Of a stretch of DNA of 64,000 nucleotides, positions 60,007 to 64,000 are shown in pieces. The position numbers and the translations under genes were made by a program. Below the pieces are notes generated by a model. That model was not told the origin of the DNA. It made no database searches and was given only the letters and a program-made list of their open reading frames with translations. Source of the stretch: Megaera sp965229545 (GTDB taxonomy: Bacteria; Pseudomonadota; Alphaproteobacteria; Rickettsiales; Rickettsiaceae); the NCBI GenBank assembly GCA_965229545.1, contig OZ245887.1, positions 434,001 to 498,000 of the forward strand, written 5' to 3'. Numbering within the stretch: position 1 is the stretch's first letter; the number at the start of each line of letters is the position of its first letter.

Positions 60007-61138
60007 TTACTCCGGCCTTTAAATATTGAACTAACATTAGAGAAATGATATAATGATATTGTATCAAGAGTAATAACAAAATGTCTAATAAAAAATTATC
60101 ACCAAGCGATCTCAAGATATTAAGAAAGAAAGCAGTGGAAGCAATAGTTATACATGGAATAAGCAAGAAACAAGCATCTATTACCTTTGGGTTTTCTAGG
60201 AGTTCTATATGGAAATATCTTAAAGAGTACAAAATTTCTAAGGAAGAAAGCTTTCGCTATAAGAAGCGAGGAGTAAAGGTAGGAACAGGATCTAAAATCA
60301 GTAAAAATCAAGAAGAGGAATTAAAATCTAAAATTTTATCACATACACCTGATGAATTGGGAATGGATTATACGTTATGGAATAGTAAAGTGGTACAAGA
60401 ATATATAGAATCCAATTACCTTTATCAGTATAACAGGCGTTCTATAAGAAAAATTATGAATAGATTGGGTTTTACGTCTCAAAAACCAATTAAATCAGCC
60501 TATCAACGTAATCCAGAGAAGATAAAAGAATGGTTAACAGTCACATATCCAGAAATCAAGTCTCGTGCAATGAAAGAAAGTGCTAGAATTTATTGGGGAG
60601 ATGAAATGGGGATACAATCAACAGATAATCGAGGTAAAACATATGGGTCTTAAAGGCAAGACCCCAGCAATCAAGAGAAGTGGCTCAAGATTTAAATGTA
60701 ATATGCTAGCTGCTATTAGTCCGCAAGGATTTATGAACTGGATGCTATTTGAAGATAATTTTACCAGCAAAAAGTGTATTGAATTTTAGGTAGACTGATC
60801 AGACAAATTAAGCAGAAAATATTTTTGATATTAGATAATCATAGAGTGCATCACAGTAAAAAGGTAAAAGCTTATGTAGAAAGACATAAGGACAAGCTAG
60901 AATTGTTTTATTTACCATCATATTGTCCTGATATGAATCCACAAGAACTTGTAAACCAAGATGTCAAAGCTAACTCTAATAATTTTCGAGTACTAAAATC
61001 AGTAAAAGATTTAACAATTAATGTACGGTCCTATTTAACACAAATTCAGTTTAATGGTATAAAAATTCAAAATTATTTTAAAAAGAAAGAAATAGCTTAT
61101 GCTACTATATAATGTTCAATATTTAAAGGCCAGAGTAA
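60007..61138 (+). mobile_element. IS630-family element (copy 9, 1132 bp)
   Basis: Canonical ends flanked by TA at 60005-60006 and 61139-61140 within istA of IS21 copy B. One inserted G and one deleted T leave the total length unchanged. Confidence 0.93.
60081..61112 (+). pseudogene. IS630-family transposase, two compensating-length frameshifts
   Basis: An extra G in ACATATGGGTCTT (~60645) shifts the frame after DNRGKTYG, and a missing T in GAATTTTAGG (~60785) shifts it again after KCIEF; the last part from ILDNHRVHHS onward is back in the original frame. The central ~45 codons would be misread, with stops in the shifted frame, so the gene is inactive. Other changes are GFMNWMLFED for MVFED. 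Confidence 0.88.
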
Positions 61139-61400
61139 TAATAAGCAGAATTCTTGCATCAGGCGGTAGAATATCACTACGTAAAGTTCAAGGTATTTTA
61201 AGATTATCGCAGACATACGGTAATGACAGACTAGAAGCTGCATGTTTGCGAGCTGTGTCTTATGATAATTATACTTATGAGGCTATATCCAATATTTTAA
61301 AAAATAAACTGGATCAGTACTCTATTCCTAATATTGAAGGCGGCAAAGTGAAGAATATTAAGGCTAATGCTTAAATATAGCTCTGATATGGAGGCTAATT

Positions 61401-62171
61401 ATGCCTAACTTGCAACTCGATAATTTGGTACAACAACTTAAGTTATCTGGAATATCTGATAGTTTGGATAGCAGGCTAAGGCAAGCCAGAGACGCTGCAA
61501 TGCCATATGAAGAACTGCTTTTAATGCTATTCCAAGATGAGGTGGATAATAGAGATCAAAGCTCTCTGCAAAGAGGAGTTGTCCAAGCAAAATTTGAAGA
61601 AACAAAAACATTTGAAGGGTTTGATTTAAAACGATATTCACTCAAAATTAGACATGCAATTAATGACTTAATGACTGCAAAATTTATCAAAGAAAAGAAC
61701 CATGTAATCATTATGGGGCCGGTAGGTACTGGTAAAACGCACTTATCTCAAGCTCTTGGAATGTTAGCTTGCCAGCGCAATAAAAAGGTAAAGTTTATAA
61801 GGAGCAACGAACTACTCAATGAATTTTATCGCTCTAGAGCCGATTTTACTTATGATGTCATTTTTAAGCGATACACAAAAGTTGATTTATTGATTTTAGA
61901 TGACTTCGGCTTAAAAACTTTGTCAGCAGAACAATCATCTGACTTATATGATTTAATAGCGGCCGTGCATATAAATGCTAGTCTGATCATTACCACAAAT
62001 AGGAAAATTGAAACATGGGCAGAAATATTTTTTGATCCTGTTATGGCTAACGTTGCTTTGGATAGAATAGTTAATAATTCGTATAGAGTAGTATTAGAGG
62101 GTGATTCTTACCGAAAAAATTTTACGCCAAAATTTAAAATGGAGGATGACAATATGATACAAAAAAGTTAG
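61401..62171 (+). CDS. istB: IS21 transposition helper ATPase IstB (256 aa)
   Basis: Full-length, with Walker A GPVGTGKT at residues 106-113 and Walker B LLILDDFG at 163-170. Differences from the copy at 43747 include LQRGVVQ for LQRRVVQ and LMTAKF for LMTVKF. GGAGGC precedes the ATG. Its own istA partner is broken, so it would depend on the intact IstA elsewhere. Confidence 0.94.
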   Translation: MPNLQLDNLVQQLKLSGISDSLDSRLRQARDAAMPYEELLLMLFQDEVDNRDQSSLQRGVVQAKFEETKTFEGFDLKRYSLKIRHAINDLMTAKFIKEKNHVIIMGPVGTGKTHLSQALGMLACQRNKKVKFIRSNELLNEFYRSRADFTYDVIFKRYTKVDLLILDDFGLKTLSAEQSSDLYDLIAAVHINASLIITTNRKIETWAEIFFDPVMANVALDRIVNNSYRVVLEGDSYRKNFTPKFKMEDDNMIQKS

Positions 62172-62228
62172 TATAAAGTGGACTTCTCATCTGGCGCAGG
62201 GGTGAACTAAAATACCTGGCGCACAACA

Positions 62229-63404
62229 TTATTTAATAAACTTAAAAAGCAAATAGTAGAGAGAATTCTTGAAAGTGAATTAGAACACGATCTAGGTTAT
62301 TCTAAACATAGTAAGATAATCAAGAGCGATAATAATCGTCGCAACGGCAGTTATGAAAAAACGATTATAGATGACGACGGTCATCAGATTACCGTAGATG
62401 TTTCAAGGGGACAGGGAAGGAGAATTTGAACCTCAATTGATTCCTGAAGGAGTTAGGAGATTTAGTGGTTTTGATGATAAAGTGATTTCACTATATGCAA
62501 GAGGGATGACTGTCAGTGAGATACATAGCCATTTAGAGGAGATATACCAGACCAATATTTCCAAGGACCTTATATCAACTGTCACTGACGGAGTAATAGA
62601 AGAAGTTACTACATGGCAAAACAGGTCCCTAGACGATGTATATCCAATATTATATTTGGATTGCATACACGTTAAAGCAAGGGATAATCATACAGTAATT
62701 AACAAAGCGGTATATCTTGCAATAGGTGTTAACATGGAAGGGAAAAAGGAATTACTGGGGATCTGGGTCGGTAAAAATGAAGGTTCCAAGTTTTGGATGC
62801 AGGTTGTAACTGAGCTAAAGAACAGAGGGATAAAACAGATATATGTAGCATGCGTTGATGGATTAAAAGGCTTTCCTGAAGCCATAAATAGCATTTATCC
62901 TAATACGATTGTACAACTCTGTATAGTACATATGGCGAGGAATTCTGTAAAATATGTGTTTCTTATAAGGATTTAAAAGTGGTCACAGCGGATCTTAAAA
63001 GGATTTACACTGCAAACAAGCGAAGAAATAGGATATCTGGAGCTAAAATCGTTTGCTGCTAAATGGGATAATAAATATCCTGTGATCTCTGATATTTGGC
63101 AAAGGAATTGGAGCGGGATTATTCCTCTTTTTGCTTTTCCTGATGAGATTAGGCGGGTAATTTATACTACCAATGCGATAGAATCGATAAATCGTCAAAT
63201 CAGAAAAATCATCAACAATAAAAGGGTTTTTCCAGATGATAAGTCTATTTTAAAAATCGTATTTTGGCTCTAAAAAATGCTGCCAAAAAATGGACCATGC
63301 CGATTAAAAATTGGTCTTTGGCATTGAATCAATTTGAAATTTTATGCGGGGATTTTAGGCATGATTTACTGGAATTAAAAAATACAACAACTTACACAAA
63401 ATAA
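62229..63404 (+). pseudogene. IS256-family transposase, truncated and frameshifted
   Basis: It lacks the first ~35 codons. It shares the extra G before DREGEFEPQLIPEG with copies c and g. Further breaks are a GT insertion at VKYVSYKDL (~62956), the ANKRRNR insertion and a lost T at FLALKN (~63263). The three catalytic contexts are readable across frames. Confidence 0.87.
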
Positions 63405-63415
63405 ATTGATTGACT
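62229..63415 (+). mobile_element. IS256-family element, 5'-truncated (copy h)
   Basis: It begins directly at the IS21 copy B terminus with TTATTTAATAAACTTAAAAAG, an internal IS256 sequence, and ends at the IS256 right end (ATTGATTGACT, 63415). Two bases later another IS21 end starts in the opposite orientation, so this fragment is bracketed by two inverted IS21 copies. Confidence 0.9.
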
Positions 63416-63417
63416 CA

Positions 63418-64000
63418 TGTTGTGCGCCAGGTATTTTAGTTCACCCCTGCGCCAGATGAGAAGTCCACTTTATACTAACTTTTTTGTATCATATTGTCAT
63501 CCTCCATTTTAAATTTTGGCGTAAAATTTTTTCGGTAAGAATCACCCTCTAATACTACTCTATACGAATTATTAACTATTCTATCCAAAGCAACGTTAGC
63601 CATAACAGGATCAAAAAATATTTCTGCCCATGTTTCAATTTTCCTATTTGTGGTAATGATCAGACTAGCATTTATATGCACGGCCGCTATTAAATCATAT
63701 AAGTCAGATGATTGTTCTGCTGACAAAGTTTTTAAGCCGAAGTCATCTAAAATCAATAAATCAACTTTTGTGTATCGCTTAAAAATGACATCATAAGTAA
63801 AATCGGCTCTAGAGCGATAAAATTCATTGAGTAGTTCGTTGCTCCTTATAAACTTTACCTTTTTATTGCGCTGGCAAGCTAACATTCCAAGAGCTTGAGA
63901 TAAGTGCGTTTTACCAGTACCTACCGGCCCCATAATGATTACATGGTTCTTTTCTTTGATAAATTTTACAGTCATTAAGTCATTAATTGCATGTCTAATT
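63418..64000 (-). mobile_element. IS21-family element, copy C, running off the window
   Basis: The terminus TGTTGTGCGCCAGG starts at 63418; the inner repeat CACCCCTGCGCCAGATGAGA follows. Only the istB end is inside the window. Together with copy B it forms an inverted pair around IS256 fragment h. Confidence 0.92.
63475..64000 (-). CDS. istB: IS21 helper ATPase IstB, partial at window edge
   Basis: The C-terminal ~174 residues are present in one open frame, including Walker A GPVGTGKTHLSQ and Walker B LLILDDFG, ending DNMIQKS. The N-terminal ~80 residues lie beyond position 64000. No lesion is seen in the visible part. Confidence 0.92.
   Translation of the reverse strand, partial: IRHAINDLMTVKFIKEKNHVIIMGPVGTGKTHLSQALGMLACQRNKKVKFIRSNELLNEFYRSRADFTYDVIFKRYTKVDLLILDDFGLKTLSAEQSSDLYDLIAAVHINASLIITTNRKIETWAEIFFDPVMANVALDRIVNNSYRVVLEGDSYRKNFTPKFKMEDDNMIQKS

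Larger units (their letters stand above)
58796..61374 (+). pseudogene. istA: IS21 transposase IstA, interrupted by IS630 with a 65-bp deletion
   Basis: The first ~403 codons match the intact IstA at 44544-46052, including the HTH and all three catalytic acidic residues, with one extra Ala (FKPAEHKGKVE). At 60005 the frame runs into IS630. The C-terminal part resumes at 61141 (ISRILASGGRISLRKVQGIL to KNIKANA). The codons for LENNPEKCLSCAKGIGNSTY in between are missing, so the insertion is accompanied by a 65-bp loss between two TA sites. The interrupted protein retains the catalytic core but not the C-terminal tail. Confidence 0.9.
58636..62228 (+). mobile_element. IS21-family element, copy B, split by IS630 (3593 bp)
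   Basis: Terminal TGTTGTGCGCCAGG at 58636 and CCTGGCGCACAACA ending at 62228. istA is interrupted by IS630 at 60007-61138. Its left flank is the charged-protein pseudogene and its right flank an IS256 fragment; the flanks share no target duplication. Confidence 0.93.

Overview
The window looks like a chromosomal piece of a Rickettsiaceae endosymbiont (Rickettsia or a close relative). The evidence is the strong AT richness, a class I lysyl-tRNA synthetase, a 23S-5S rRNA unit with no 16S gene upstream, TrcR/DUF1013, FtsY, TamB, Coq7, phasin and ankyrin-repeat genes, and heavy pseudogenisation. The genus assignment is inference; no 16S gene is present to settle it.

Layout. 1-935 is the 3' part of ftsA. 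960-3701 is a truncated group II intron joined through an IS630-family element to an IS256-family remnant. 3703-11400 holds remnants of a histidine kinase and an ankyrin gene, the gpsA-mtaB-dapF cluster, trcR, a frameshifted glycine-zipper gene, a frameshifted methyltransferase, a GNAT gene and tRNA-Val. 11400-17183 holds a broken sodium:solute symporter, an IS256 copy, xerD, tRNA-Cys, rpiB, an NlpD-like lipoprotein and a truncated phosphotransferase-like gene. 17186-21047 is an IS630 hotspot: a 69-bp tandem array of the IS left end, two head-to-tail transposase copies and an IS21 remnant. 21048-25227 holds a truncated histidine phosphatase, coq7, dsbB, lysS and two lineage-specific genes. 25228-29972 is an IS256/IS630/MITE-like block. 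30207-37299 is a quiet core block (EAL protein, bolA, ubiK-like, phasin, ftsY, tamB). 37434-49934 is a broken ankyrin gene, a deep stack of nested ISs (IS630, IS256, IS481, IS21), an MBL-fold pseudogene and an ankyrin/coiled-coil pseudogene. 50040-53004 holds a frameshifted glycosyltransferase-like gene, a decayed MNT-HEPN gene and a membrane protein. 53241-56526 is the 5S-23S unit with its promoter and processing stems. 56755-64000 holds two decayed proline/charge-rich genes and another nested IS21/IS630/IS256 stack.

About half of the window is mobile DNA: eight IS630 transposase loci (five open over 343 codons), eight IS256 loci (all frameshifted), four IS21 loci, one IS481 remnant, one group II intron and one 400-bp inverted-repeat element. 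Core genes survive in islands (envelope: ftsA, dapF, nlpD-like, tamB, dsbB; translation: mtaB, lysS, tRNAs, 23S/5S; lipid and quinone: gpsA, coq7, ubiK-like; secretion and segregation: ftsY, xerD), while accessory genes are mostly broken by IS insertion, C-to-T nonsense changes and loss of single A residues in A-runs.

The most unusual structure is the IS630 array at 17627-18316. Each 69-bp unit is a 67-bp IS left end (it begins TTACTC and ends GAGTAA) plus a TA dinucleotide, and it carries a complete sigma70-type promoter with a 17-bp spacer. The array runs into two transposase bodies that share one left end. The same TA/GAGTAA rule defines every junction, suggesting that the transposase or recombination treats an internal GAGTAA site as an alternative element end.
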